Positions 18,949-28,905 are shown, numbered from the stretch's first letter. The stretch: DNA of 64,000 bases from DAOMNN01 sp035443825 (GCA_035443825.1 DAOMNN010000003.1:1-64000); one strand, 5' to 3'. Notes: generated by a model not told the origin, from the sequence alone. Program-made: numbers and translations.

Positions 18949-21900
18949 CTAGAGGGAGTCGCGGGCCTTGCACCAATCCGCAAGCGCGTCAGCCGCCATC
19001 GGGCGGGCAAAATGATAGCCCTGTGCTTCGTCGCAGTTGAATATGCGCAGGTAGCGGGCAATGTCCTCGCTTTCGACCCCTTCCGCAATGACCTTCAGCT
19101 TCAGGGTACGAGCCATGCTGACGATAGCGCGAACGATCGCGGCATCATCCGGATCGGTAGCGATGTCACGTACGAAGGACTGGTCGATCTTGAGTTTGTC
19201 GACCGCGAACCGCTTGAGATAGGCGAGACTGGAGTATCCGGTGCCGAAGTCATCTATGGAGAGGCGAACGCCAAGCGACTTCAGACGGCGCAAGGTGGCA
19301 ATCACGGTATCCGTGTCGTCCAGAAGCAGGGATTCGGTCAGCTCGAGTTCCAGCAAGGCCGGATCGAGTCCGGAGTATGACAGGGCATGAACGACGCTGC
19401 GTTCGAGGTCGCCCCGGCGGAACTGGACGGCCGAAAGATTTACCGCGACCGCCATTTCCGGGAGTCCTTGGGCGGTCCACCGCACGGCCTGGGCACACGC
19501 CTCGCGCAATACCCAGTCGCCAATCGGCACGATCAGCCCACTTTCCTCCGCGGCCGGGATGAATCGGTTCGGCGCGATCAATTCGTGTCCTTCGCGGTTC
19601 CAGCGCAACAAGGCTTCGACACCGACGACACGATCGCTTGCGAGGTCGATCTGTGGTTGGTAGTGCAGCAGGAATTCATCGTTTTCCAACGCACGATGCA
19701 GCGCCACGCGCGTCTGCAGTCGCTCAACCGCATCGACGTTCATCTGCTCCGTATAGAACCGGGCCGTGTTGCGTCCGGCGTTCTTGGCCTGATACATCGC
19801 CGTATCCGCTTTCTTGAGCAAGGTGTCGAAATCGTCACCATCGTCGGGCCACACGGCAATACCGATCGACAGCGTGTTGGTCAGTTCCTGGCCTTCGAGT
19901 TCGAACGGCTGTGCGAGCGCTTCGAGAATATTGTTCGCACTCCGATTGATCGACTGTGTGTCGCGCACATCCGTCAGGGCAATGAGAAACTCGTCGCCGC
20001 CGAGTCGGCTGATGGTGTCGGTTTCGCGCACACATTCGCGCAAGCGATTCGCCACCGACTTGAGAAGTTCGTCACCGGCCGGATGGCCGAGGGTATCGTT
20101 GATCGTCTTGAAGTGATCGAGATCGAGGAAGAGCAGCGCGACTTTGGCGTGCGAACGCTCCGCCCAGGCCGTCGCGAGCGAGAAGCGATCACGGAACAGG
20201 ACACGATTGGGCAGGCCGGTCAATGCATCGTGGTGGGCAAGGTATTCGATCCTGGCCTCGGCTTCCTTGCGTCCGGTAATGTCCTGAACGAAAGTGAGCA
20301 CGTGCCTTTCGCCGCCGATGTCGACGTATCGCGACGAAAGGCTGACCTGACGCAGGTTTCCTCCGCGATCACAGCCCACCGTTTCGTAATCCTGGACTGA
20401 CCCGTGTTCTTCGAGCAACGCCAGCCACCGCTTGCGACTCGCTGAATCCGGCCATAGGCCGACCTCCAAGGACGTCTTCCCGATCAGTTCCTCCCTGTTC
20501 CATCCGAAATCCGCTGCATAGCGTTCGTTCGCCTCGACGAATCGACCGTCCGCGACGCGAGTGATGGAACTGGCGAAAGGTGCGGCCATGAAGGCAACCG
20601 AGAAACGCTGCTCACTGGCGCGCAGCGCCGCTTCCATGTTGCGTAGCCCGGTGACATCCTGAATCGCGCCCGACATCCGGAGCGGCCGGCCATCGGCATT
20701 GCAATGAATACGCCCCAGGGCACGCGCGACCCGGTTCGAACCGTCGGCATGCGTGAAGTTGAACTCGGTGATGAAGCCCTTGCCGGTTTCGATCGCCGAG
20801 GCGAGTTCGCGGGCGACACGCTTGCGGTCCGCCGGGGTGATGCGTTCGAGGAAGACGGCGTATCCGGGGGTGATATCGCCCGGCTCGTAACCAAGCAGGT
20901 GGCTCGTCTCTTCGCCCCAGCTCAGGCTGCCGTCCGGCAGGCGCCATTCCCAGTAACCCACGTTCGCGAGGGACGCAGCCTCCGACAGCTGCACCTGACT
21001 CTCGCGGATGGGGCTGATGTCGTGAAAGATCTCGAACTTGCTGACGGTGCCGTCCGGATTGTGAAACGGCATGTCGAAAAGATCGTAGGTACGCCCCTTG
21101 GGGGAGGTCCATTCCCATTGCACCGACTTCCCGGCGAACACGTCCGGATTCTTGCACCAGGTGCATTCCTCGGTGCGGCCGTGAAAGTACTCGAAGCACT
21201 TGCGTCCGGCCGGAGAACCGAATTCCCGCTCGAGGATGGGATTCAGATATTCGATGTCGTGATCCGCGTTGACGATGTACACCCCATCCGGAAGGATGTC
21301 CAGGATGCCCTGAAGACGTGTCCGCTCGGCGGCAAGGGTAGCGATTTCCGCCTGGGCCGTCTTGACCCGGCTGATGTCCGTGTACGTCAGCACCACGCCG
21401 TCGCGCACGCCGTCCTCGCCACGGAACGGCAACATGCGCTCCAGATACCAGCGACCCGGTCCCGCTTCCACCTCGCGTTCCACCCGGTCGCCCGTATCCG
21501 CGACGCGACGAAGGTCGCGGATGAAGCGGTCCGAATCACCGAGACGATACGTGATGTCGGAAATGGGTCGACCATGATCCTGCGCACGCAGCGCGAGAAA
21601 TCCGTCGATCGCCGCGCTCACTCGGCGTACGCGCAGTTCGGCGTCCAGGAACACCGTTCCGATCTCTGCGCTCGCAAGCAGGTGGTCATAATCGCGGTTG
21701 AGGTTCAGCAGCGCCTCGTTCTTGCGCTCCAGTTCCGTGTTGAGCGTATGCAGATCCTCGTTGAGCGACTTCAGCTCTTCGTTGGTGCTCTGCAGTTCCT
21801 CGTTCGAGGCGGTCAGTTCTTCGTTGGCAAGATCGATACGTTCGTGACTACTGCGCAACTCGACGACGGTTTCGTGCAGGCGTTCCCGGGTGGCGATCAG

Positions 21901-22881
21901 TTCCGCTTCGAGGGTCGCTTGCCCGCTGCGCGATTCTTCGTCGCGGCGCGCGCCCTTGTCGCCGCGCCCCGACAAGGACAGGAAGGCCCCCTGTCCGCCG
22001 CTACGCGGCAGATCGACATCTTGCCGCCGATACAGCTTGCGCGTCCGGTCCACCACCATGAAGGGCCCGGACTCGTAGTCGCCGACGGTCTCGCTTGAGC
22101 CGAGCAGTAGCAGCCCCTGCGGGTTGAGGGCGAAGTGAAGTTGCGACAACACCTTCAGTTGTGCCTCGGGCTTGAGATAGATCAGCAGGTTGCGGCACAG
22201 CGCAAGATCGATGCGGGTAAAGGGCGGATCGGATATCAAATCGTGATGCGCGAACACGATGTGGCGCCGCAGGCTGCCGTCGACACGCCATCCATCTTGC
22301 ACGCGTTGAAAGAAACGGCGCCGCAAGCCTTCCGGAATAGTCTGGATCACGCCATCCTCGAATACACCCTGGGAAGCCTGGCTCAATCCGTCGGCATGAA
22401 GGTCGGTGGCGAAGATCTTGACCTTCCCGTTGAACCCGAAGCGACTGGCCGCATCGAGGGCGAGCACTGCAAGGGAATAGGCCTCTTCACCCGTTGCGCA
22501 ACCGGCCGACCACAGGCGCAATTCCTGGCCCGGGTCCCGTCCGCGCAGCATGTCGGGGAATACTTCCTCGGCCAGAAGGGAGAATACGCCGGGATCGCGG
22601 AAGAATCCGGTCACGTTGATGAGCAGATCCTGGCAAAGTGCATCGCGCTCGATCTCGTCGCGCTCGACCGTCTTGACGTAGGCCCCCACGCTCTTCGCGC
22701 GGGCCAGGACCATGCGCCGCCGTATCCGGCGTGACAAGGTGCTTTCCTTGTAGCCGGAGAAATCGACGCCGCACGATCGCCGCAATACGTCGACGACCGA
22801 AGCAAGTCCGGCGAGGGCTTCGTCAACTTCCGGGTCATCCCACTGCGCATCGACCGGAGCCTGATCGTCGATCTCTTCCAT
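18949..22881 (-). CDS. CheR-PAS-GGDEF-EAL fusion protein
   Basis: A 1310-residue fusion. A CheR-type methyltransferase (about 20-275) carries the SAM-binding LWSAGCATGEEAYSLA motif. A coiled coil rich in NEELTASNEELQSTNEEL repeats follows (about 325-415). Then come about four PAS domains (430-905), GGDEF (910-1070, with an RETD I-site) and EAL (1080-1310, with VEALLRW and DDFGTGYSS). CheB-CheR-PAS hybrids are known, but here the CheB part is absent and a cyclic di-GMP output is attached. The methyl acceptor is unknown. One PAS holds several cysteines. ATG 22881 opens with an acidic tail. Confidence 0.92.
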   Translation of the reverse strand: MEEIDDQAPVDAQWDDPEVDEALAGLASVVDVLRRSCGVDFSGYKESTLSRRIRRRMVLARAKSVGAYVKTVERDEIERDALCQDLLINVTGFFRDPGVFSLLAEEVFPDMLRGRDPGQELRLWSAGCATGEEAYSLAVLALDAASRFGFNGKVKIFATDLHADGLSQASQGVFEDGVIQTIPEGLRRRFFQRVQDGWRVDGSLRRHIVFAHHDLISDPPFTRIDLALCRNLLIYLKPEAQLKVLSQLHFALNPQGLLLLGSSETVGDYESGPFMVVDRTRKLYRRQDVDLPRSGGQGAFLSLSGRGDKGARRDEESRSGQATLEAELIATRERLHETVVELRSSHERIDLANEELTASNEELQSTNEELKSLNEDLHTLNTELERKNEALLNLNRDYDHLLASAEIGTVFLDAELRVRRVSAAIDGFLALRAQDHGRPISDITYRLGDSDRFIRDLRRVADTGDRVEREVEAGPGRWYLERMLPFRGEDGVRDGVVLTYTDISRVKTAQAEIATLAAERTRLQGILDILPDGVYIVNADHDIEYLNPILEREFGSPAGRKCFEYFHGRTEECTWCKNPDVFAGKSVQWEWTSPKGRTYDLFDMPFHNPDGTVSKFEIFHDISPIRESQVQLSEAASLANVGYWEWRLPDGSLSWGEETSHLLGYEPGDITPGYAVFLERITPADRKRVARELASAIETGKGFITEFNFTHADGSNRVARALGRIHCNADGRPLRMSGAIQDVTGLRNMEAALRASEQRFSVAFMAAPFASSITRVADGRFVEANERYAADFGWNREELIGKTSLEVGLWPDSASRKRWLALLEEHGSVQDYETVGCDRGGNLRQVSLSSRYVDIGGERHVLTFVQDITGRKEAEARIEYLAHHDALTGLPNRVLFRDRFSLATAWAERSHAKVALLFLDLDHFKTINDTLGHPAGDELLKSVANRLRECVRETDTISRLGGDEFLIALTDVRDTQSINRSANNILEALAQPFELEGQELTNTLSIGIAVWPDDGDDFDTLLKKADTAMYQAKNAGRNTARFYTEQMNVDAVERLQTRVALHRALENDEFLLHYQPQIDLASDRVVGVEALLRWNREGHELIAPNRFIPAAEESGLIVPIGDWVLREACAQAVRWTAQGLPEMAVAVNLSAVQFRRGDLERSVVHALSYSGLDPALLELELTESLLLDDTDTVIATLRRLKSLGVRLSIDDFGTGYSSLAYLKRFAVDKLKIDQSFVRDIATDPDDAAIVRAIVSMARTLKLKVIAEGVESEDIARYLRIFNCDEAQGYHFARPMAADALADWCKARDSL

Positions 22882-23019
22882 CGGACGATTATGACCAGCG
22901 GCGCAGGAAGCGACAAGCGCCTCGTGCGGTCACGTCGCGCCGCGCGGAACTGGCCGACCACCAGTGCATTTTCCGGCGGAGCGCGCGACCGGTGGCCAGC
23001 CGCGCGGGGATGCCACGGC

Positions 23020-24093
23020 TCAGGCCTGGCGGTGGATGGAAACCGGGATGCGCCTTGGCCCGAAAGGCCTGTCGTAGGGCCCGAAGCGGCCCGCCAGCCG
23101 CGTACCGCAAGCGAGGCATGCACCTTTGTCATCCAGGGCGTAATCGAGGATCTCGTACCAGTCGCGCACGATCACTGCCTTGCCGCAGCCGGTGCAGTAC
23201 GTGGTGCCGCCTTCACGGTCGTGCACGTTCCCCGTATAGACGTGCCTGAGTCCGGCAGCAAGGCCGATACGCCTCGCCCGGGTGAGGGTGGACGTGGGGG
23301 TGGGGGCAATCTCGGTCAGCTTGAAGTCGGGGTGGAATGCGGTGAAATGCAACGGAACCTGCGGACCGAGCTCACGCGCGACCCAGCCGCACATCGACTC
23401 GAGTTCCTGGTCCGAATCGTTCTGCCCCGGAATGAGCAGGGTCGTGATCTCGACCCACACGTCCGTCTCATGCACGAGCCACTTGAGCGTTTCAAGGACC
23501 GGAGCCAGGTGCGCACCGCACAGGCGAACGTAGAAGTCGTCGGTGAAACCCTTGAGATCGACATTCGCGGCATCCATGCACGAGAAGAAGTCCTGGCGCG
23601 CAAGCTCGGTGATGTAGCCTGCGGTGACGGCCACCGTCTTGAGTCCATGGTCGTGTGCCGCGCGGGCCGCATCGATCGCGTACTCGGCAAAGATCACCGG
23701 GTCGTTGTAGGTGAAGGCAATGCTGCGGCAATTCCATTTCTCGGCCGTCACGGCGATCTCTTCAGGCGAGGCGGCATCCATAAGGCGATCCATGTCACGC
23801 GACTTGGAGATGTCCCAGTTCTGGCAGAACTTGCATGCAAGATTGCAGCCCGCGGTGCCGAAGGAAAAGACGCTGGAACCGGGAAAGAAATGGTTGAGGG
23901 GCTTCTTCTCGATGGGATCAATGCAGAATCCCGAACTCCGCCCGTAGGTCGTCAGTACGATCGCATCACCCTCGCGCATGCGCACGAAGCACGCCCCCCG
24001 CTGGTCTGCGTGAAGCTTGCAGTAGCGCGGGCACAGGTCGCACTGGATCCGCCCGTCATCGAGCCGGTGCCAGTAGTTGGCCGGGTGATTCAT
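23020..24093 (-). CDS. amrS: AmmeMemoRadiSam system radical SAM enzyme
   Basis: A 357-residue radical SAM protein. The cluster motif is CNLACKFC (Cys83, Cys87, Cys90). An N-terminal Cys-rich region CDLCPRYC (18-25) with GAC35 is typical of this family. The C-terminal extension adds CTGCG and CLACG pairs like a zinc ribbon. It is the radical SAM member of the conserved AmmeMemoRadiSam trio, whose reaction is not established as far as I know. The start ATG overlaps the stop of the AMMECR1 gene as ATGA (24090-24093), so the three genes form one operon. Confidence 0.92.
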   Translation of the reverse strand: MNHPANYWHRLDDGRIQCDLCPRYCKLHADQRGACFVRMREGDAIVLTTYGRSSGFCIDPIEKKPLNHFFPGSSVFSFGTAGCNLACKFCQNWDISKSRDMDRLMDAASPEEIAVTAEKWNCRSIAFTYNDPVIFAEYAIDAARAAHDHGLKTVAVTAGYITELARQDFFSCMDAANVDLKGFTDDFYVRLCGAHLAPVLETLKWLVHETDVWVEITTLLIPGQNDSDQELESMCGWVARELGPQVPLHFTAFHPDFKLTEIAPTPTSTLTRARRIGLAAGLRHVYTGNVHDREGGTTYCTGCGKAVIVRDWYEILDYALDDKGACLACGTRLAGRFGPYDRPFGPRRIPVSIHRQA

Positions 24094-24689
24094 GATGTGC
24101 TCATCGCGCGGGAAGGGGGTTCGCTCAGCGCATCGGGTTCCGCCCACTTGCGCACCGTGTAGGTGGCGGCCATCAGGTTCGGTGCCGGGCCCAGCGGGTC
24201 GAGGCCGGCCTTTTCCTTCAGCGCGGCCAGGAAAGTGCGCGGATCGCTCAGATGCTCCCAGACCTGAGGCAGAAAGGTCGCGCTGCGACAGCCCGAGAAG
24301 AGGAACACGCCGTGCTTGCCCGGTTCGAGCATGTCGGCGAGTTCGTCCTCATCGCCGAACTCGAGGAACGTCGGTTCTGACAGCAGCGAAACCTCGACCT
24401 GCAGTCGCTCATATTCGGCTTCGGTCACGGGCGGGAAGCGCGGATCACGGAATGCTGCGGCGACTGCGTTCTCGGTCACGTCCTCGCCAAGCGGACGCGC
24501 GGCGCGAACGCTGCCCATGCATCCACGCAGCTTGCCGCCCAGATGCAGCGTCACGAAAGTCGCCGCGCGCTCGGCGAGCAGGGGATCGTCGCGCGACGGC
24601 GCAGCACAAAGGCCGAGATGATGGCCGATCGCCTGCCGCGCCAGACACAGGAGCCGGCTACCAAGTTCAGTGTCTGAGAGTGCCGTCAT
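24090..24689 (-). CDS. amrA: AmmeMemoRadiSam system protein A (AMMECR1 domain)
   Basis: A 199-residue AMMECR1-domain protein. The hallmark LRGCMGSVRAARPLGEDV lies at about residues 53-70, followed by AFRDPRFPPVTEAEYERLQVEVSLLSEP and the C-terminal FLPQVWEHLSDP. The conserved LRGCMG motif suggests an enzymatic site, but no reaction is known. ATG 24689 is preferred over ATG 24695 because AAGGG sits eight bases before it. It overlaps the AmrB gene end by 23 bp and the AmrS start by 4 bp, so translation is tightly coupled. Confidence 0.92.
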   Translation of the reverse strand: MTALSDTELGSRLLCLARQAIGHHLGLCAAPSRDDPLLAERAATFVTLHLGGKLRGCMGSVRAARPLGEDVTENAVAAAFRDPRFPPVTEAEYERLQVEVSLLSEPTFLEFGDEDELADMLEPGKHGVFLFSGCRSATFLPQVWEHLSDPRTFLAALKEKAGLDPLGPAPNLMAATYTVRKWAEPDALSEPPSRAMSTS

Positions 24690-25497
24690 GTCCATGCCCT
24701 TCGCTGAATGCAACGCTTGCGTACCCGACCACCCGCGACCGATCCCCGGCGGTATCGCCCGAATTGCGCAGGTCGAGAAGATGTGCCTCGAGTCCAAGCT
24801 GCTCGGCAAGCCTGAGGAACCCGTTCAAAGGTCTCGCGCCGCACGCCTGTTCGTCGCCCAGATCGCCGCTCAGGCGGACGATCTGATCCACCGTCGCTCG
24901 ATCGCAGGCACGTGCCTGCTCATAGGGATGGTAGTGGGAAAGATCGGAACTGATCACGATCAGTGTCTCGGGACCTCCCCAGAGGCTGGCGAGCAATTCG
25001 GCGACGGCTTGGGCGGAAGCATTACCTACCAGAACCGGGACCAGCTCGAAGCGGTCGAGCATGCTTTGCAGGAAGGGCAACTGCACCTCCAGGCAGTGCT
25101 CGAACGCGTGAGGCCGGTCGTCCACGACCATGTCCTCACGGCTCTGCAGCATCATCCAGTCCTCGCGGCTGACGGGCACCACCCCGAGCGGCGTGGAGAA
25201 CGCCTGCGAGGCCGGCAATGCAAAGCATCGCACCGGCACCCGGTGCGCGGGCCCCAGCAGCACCACGCGCTCGATGATACTGCGCAAGGGTTTGAGCATC
25301 GCATAGGCATTGGCAGCAATTGCACCTGAGTAGATGTACCCGGCATGGGGAACCAGCAGTGCCTTCGGGGGCGGAAAAGCCTGCTCCATCGGCATGGCCG
25401 CGGCAAGCATCTCGCCGACCTGAGCCTGCAGCAATTGCGCATCGGCTGGATAGAAGAGGCCCGCAACTGCAGCGGGACGAATCGATTCGATGGCCAT
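24667..25497 (-). CDS. amrB: AmmeMemoRadiSam system protein B (Memo family)
   Basis: A 276-residue Memo-family protein related in fold to extradiol dioxygenases such as LigB. Family motifs seen are PHAGYIYSG, LLGPAHR, EHCLEVQLPFLQ and SSDLSHYHPYEQA. The histidines of PHAGY, EHC and SHYH are the usual metal-site candidates. It is the first gene of the leftward trio. ATG 25497 gives the normal MAIESIRPAAVAGLFYP start; the longer open frame upstream does not look like protein. It shares a 205-bp divergent upstream region with the decarboxylase gene. Confidence 0.92.
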   Translation of the reverse strand: MAIESIRPAAVAGLFYPADAQLLQAQVGEMLAAAMPMEQAFPPPKALLVPHAGYIYSGAIAANAYAMLKPLRSIIERVVLLGPAHRVPVRCFALPASQAFSTPLGVVPVSREDWMMLQSREDMVVDDRPHAFEHCLEVQLPFLQSMLDRFELVPVLVGNASAQAVAELLASLWGGPETLIVISSDLSHYHPYEQARACDRATVDQIVRLSGDLGDEQACGARPLNGFLRLAEQLGLEAHLLDLRNSGDTAGDRSRVVGYASVAFSEGHGHDGTLRH

Positions 25498-25702
25498 ATG
25501 AACTCGCTCGAAGAATATCCGGTCGTTCGATTGTCGACCCAATTGTTCAGTATAGGAAGGCGTAGCACGCAGCGCCCGTCCATATCGTGACGACTGCTTT
25601 GGTGCGGGGCGTTCTATTGCGCAGAATGTACAAAATGAGACGTAAACTGCCATTCGAGCGGGTCTATGCTTTGATCCGGTTCAAATCTACTGGAGCAGGG
25701 TC

Positions 25703-27331
25703 ATGAATTTGTCCGAGGTATTGCTTACGTCACTTCGCGATCACGGGGCGCGGGAGATCTTCGGGATTCCGGGTGACTTCGCGTTGCCGTTCTTCAAGGT
25801 CATCGAGGAATCGTCGATCCTGCCCCTCTACACGCTGAGCCACGAACCGGCCGTGGGTTTCGCAGCCGACGCCGCGGCGCGCTTTCGCAGTGGCCTTGGA
25901 GTTGCTGCAGTCACCTACGGTGCGGGGGCGCTCAACATGGTCAACCCCGTGGCGGGAGCCTATGCCGAAAAATCTCCGGTGGTGGTGATTTCGGGCGCGC
26001 CGGGCGCCGGCGAGGCCCGCTCGGGGCTCCTGCTTCATCATCAGGCCAGAACTCTGGATTCCCAGTTCGCGATCTACAGCGAGATCACCTGCGACCAGGC
26101 ACGCCTCACCGACGCGCGTACGGCTCCGGCCCAGATCGCGCGGGTACTGGCCAGTTGCCTGCGCGAGTCGCGGCCCGTCTATATCGAACTGCCGCGTGAC
26201 ATGGTCTGCGCCCCATGCGAAGCCGTCGTGCCGTTGCACGCCGCCCCTGCCGATGCCGATGCACTGAACGCATGCGTCGACGAAGTTCTCGAACGCTTGC
26301 GCGGTGCCGCCTCGCCGGTCCTCATGGTGGGGGTCGAGGTACGCCGTTTCGGTCTGGAGGAGAGGGTTGCGGAACTCGCACGGCGCCTCGGCGTTCCGGT
26401 CGTCACGAGCATCCTCGGCCGGGGTCTGCTCACCGACACCGATGCACCCCTGGTCGGCACCTACCTGGGTGTGGCCGGGCGTGCGGAAGTCACCGATCTG
26501 GTCGAGGATTCGGATGCGCTGCTGCTGCTCGGGGTGATCATTTCCGACACCAACTTCGGCGTCTCCTCACGCCAGATCGACATGCGACGGACGATTCAGG
26601 CGCTCGATCATCGTGTCACCCTCGGATACCACACCTATCCCGAGATCGGCTTGCCGGCCCTCGTCGATGCCTTGCTCGCGCGTGTCGGCGACGCCAGGGT
26701 CACGATCGACGTGAAGCCGCCCGTCTACCCGCGCGGCCTCGTTGCCGACGACGGTCCGATCAGCCCGAACGACATCGCGCTCGCGATCAACGACCTGATG
26801 GATGTACATGGACGCATGCCGATCGCCTCAGACATGGGCGATTGCCTGTTCACCGCGATGGACATCGAACAGACTGCGCTCGTCGCCCCCGGCTACTACG
26901 CGACCATGGGCTTCGGCGTTCCGGCCGGACTCGGCCTGCAGGCCGCTTCGGGCGAACGGCCCTTGATCCTGGTGGGCGACGGTGCGTTCCAGATGACCGG
27001 CTGGGAACTCGGCAACTGTCGCCGCTTCGGCTGGGATCCGATCGTGATCCTGCTGAACAATTCGTCGTGGGAAATGCTGCGCACCTTCCAGCCCGAATCC
27101 AGCTTCAACAACCTCGACGACTGGCAGTTCGCCGCGATGGCCGACAGTCTCGGCGGCGACGGGATGCGCGTGCAGACTCGCGCGGAGCTGAAGGCCGCGC
27201 TCGAGAAGGCGATCGCATGCCGCGGCAGGTTCCAGTTGATCGAGGCGATGATCCCGCGCGGCGTGCTCTCGGATACGCTGGCGCGCTTCGTCGCCGGGGT
27301 CAAGCGGCTGTCGGTGAGTGCGAAAGGCTGA
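25703..27331 (+). CDS. Phenylpyruvate/indolepyruvate decarboxylase
   Basis: A 542-residue thiamine diphosphate enzyme. It decarboxylates aryl pyruvates to aldehydes, as in indole-3-acetate synthesis in Azospirillum and anaerobic phenylalanine breakdown in Azoarcus-like bacteria. The PYR domain holds the catalytic Glu48 in SHEPAVGFAADAAAR. The PP domain holds the ThDP/metal motif GDGAFQMTGWELGNC ending in NN (about 425-450). The overall sequence closely recalls Azospirillum IpdC/PPDC, including LIEAMIPRGVLSDTL near the end. Which aryl substrate dominates cannot be told. It is monocistronic, with AGGAGCAGGG-like purines before ATG 25703, and convergent with chrA. Confidence 0.9.
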   Translation: MNLSEVLLTSLRDHGAREIFGIPGDFALPFFKVIEESSILPLYTLSHEPAVGFAADAAARFRSGLGVAAVTYGAGALNMVNPVAGAYAEKSPVVVISGAPGAGEARSGLLLHHQARTLDSQFAIYSEITCDQARLTDARTAPAQIARVLASCLRESRPVYIELPRDMVCAPCEAVVPLHAAPADADALNACVDEVLERLRGAASPVLMVGVEVRRFGLEERVAELARRLGVPVVTSILGRGLLTDTDAPLVGTYLGVAGRAEVTDLVEDSDALLLLGVIISDTNFGVSSRQIDMRRTIQALDHRVTLGYHTYPEIGLPALVDALLARVGDARVTIDVKPPVYPRGLVADDGPISPNDIALAINDLMDVHGRMPIASDMGDCLFTAMDIEQTALVAPGYYATMGFGVPAGLGLQAASGERPLILVGDGAFQMTGWELGNCRRFGWDPIVILLNNSSWEMLRTFQPESSFNNLDDWQFAAMADSLGGDGMRVQTRAELKAALEKAIACRGRFQLIEAMIPRGVLSDTLARFVAGVKRLSVSAKG

Positions 27332-27333
27332 AC

Positions 27334-28671
27334 TCAGACGAGCATGGTGTAGGCGAGTCCCACCGCGGCACTTGCGGCGATGACCCGCATGACGTCCTGT
27401 TTGAATCGCCACAGCGCCACGAAGGCGGCGATCGACATCGCCGCATAGAACCACTCGAACGGCCCGGAAAATGGAGCGGCAGCGGTCGCGTCGGGCCACA
27501 GTACGTGCCAGCCGAAGAAGATTGCGAGGTTCAGGATCACGCCCACCACGGCTGCCGTGATCCCGGTCAGCGGCGCAGTGAAACGCAGATTGCCGCGCGT
27601 CGACTCGACCAGCGGTGCACCGGCGAGAATGAACAGGTAACTGGGCAGGAAGGTGAAGAAGGTGGCAACCGAGGCTCCGGCGAATCCGGCCAGGAAAAGC
27701 GCCTCCGGCCCGAAGATCTCCTTCGACCAGCCGCCGACGAATCCAACGAAGGCGACCACCATGATGAGCGGCCCGGGCGTGGTTTCCCCCAGCGCCAAGC
27801 CGTCGATCATCTGCGGGCCGGTCAGCCAGCCATAGGTCTCCACCCCGCCCTGGTAGACGTAGGGCAAGACCGCGTACGCACCGCCGAATGTGACGAGGGC
27901 GGCCCGGGTGAAAAAGGCGCCCATGTCGCTCAGCGTGCCACCGGGCAGCGCGACGAGCGCAATGCCCCATAGCGCCGCAAACAAGACCAACAACGCGACC
28001 AGCCGCCATGGGCGAAAGCCGACGTGGGCGGGGGGCGGCGTATCGTCGTCGATCAGCGCCGGCCCAAACGACTTGCCGCTGTCGCCATGACCCCCGCCGA
28101 CGTGGAACTGCCTGGGGGCGAGCTTTCCGCCGATCGCGCCGAGAATTCCTGCGCTCAGCACGATCCACGGGAACGGGATTCGCGCAGCGAAGATGGCCAG
28201 AAAGGATGCGGCGGCGAAGGCCCACAGCAATCGGTTGTGGAGCGCCCGCGTCCCGATGCGCCACGCTGCGAACAGCACGATGGCGACGACGGCGGGCTTG
28301 ATACCGTTGAAGATGCCTTTCACGAAGTGCAGGTCGCCGAAGGCGAGGTAGATCCACGTGAGAAACGACAGGATGAACAGCGACGGCAGCACGAAGAGCG
28401 TTCCGGCGACGATGCCGCCCCAGCTCCGGTGCAGCATCCAGCCGATGTAGATCGCAAGCTGCTGCGCCTCCGGCCCGGGCAGCACCATGCAGTAATTGAG
28501 CGCGTGCAGGAAGCGTCGCTCGGAGATCCAGCGACGCTTCTCCACGAGTTCCTGATGCATGATCGCAATCTGTCCGGCGGGCCCGCCGAAACTGATGAAG
28601 CCGAGCTTGAGCCAGTAGAGGAAGGCTTCACGAAAGCTCGGATGGGGCGGGCGGACGGTTGGATCATTCAT
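27334..28671 (-). CDS. chrA: Chromate transporter family protein (ChrA)
   Basis: A 445-residue bidomain CHR protein. The N-terminal half has FISFGGPAGQIAIMH and YCMVLPGPEAQQLAIYIG. The C-terminal half repeats the theme with FGGAYAVLPYVYQ and LGETTPGPLIMVVAFVGFVGG. ChrA members expel chromate, giving resistance, though many homologues may carry other anions. Ten or more hydrophobic segments are visible. ATG 28671 is the likely start; an upstream ATG at 28704 has GAGGGGAG almost touching it, so the N-terminus is uncertain by 11 residues. Its end is 2 bp from the convergent decarboxylase stop. Confidence 0.88.
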   Translation of the reverse strand: MNDPTVRPPHPSFREAFLYWLKLGFISFGGPAGQIAIMHQELVEKRRWISERRFLHALNYCMVLPGPEAQQLAIYIGWMLHRSWGGIVAGTLFVLPSLFILSFLTWIYLAFGDLHFVKGIFNGIKPAVVAIVLFAAWRIGTRALHNRLLWAFAAASFLAIFAARIPFPWIVLSAGILGAIGGKLAPRQFHVGGGHGDSGKSFGPALIDDDTPPPAHVGFRPWRLVALLVLFAALWGIALVALPGGTLSDMGAFFTRAALVTFGGAYAVLPYVYQGGVETYGWLTGPQMIDGLALGETTPGPLIMVVAFVGFVGGWSKEIFGPEALFLAGFAGASVATFFTFLPSYLFILAGAPLVESTRGNLRFTAPLTGITAAVVGVILNLAIFFGWHVLWPDATAAAPFSGPFEWFYAAMSIAAFVALWRFKQDVMRVIAASAAVGLAYTMLV

Positions 28672-28905
28672 GCTGCTACGGCAAGGCCTCGGAAATTGAG
28701 CCATCTCCCCTCGATCCCGGCTTCATTCTCGCCCGGTCGCGACCGAACCCTTGTGCAAGCACGGCATACGCCCTGAGTCGGCAATGTGCATTGTATTCGC
28801 GAAGTTCGTGCACGAGGCGCGCGATGACATCGGAAAGACATGCGCCTGGCACGGAGAGGCGCGGCCTCTGTCGAATTGCAGGGCCGTTCGCGTAGAATCG
28901 CGCCA

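Noticed and set aside
25605..25640. Sigma-54-like GG-N10-GC spacing before the decarboxylase gene
   Set aside because: Only the GG and GC positions fit; the flanking consensus bases are absent, so chance is likely.
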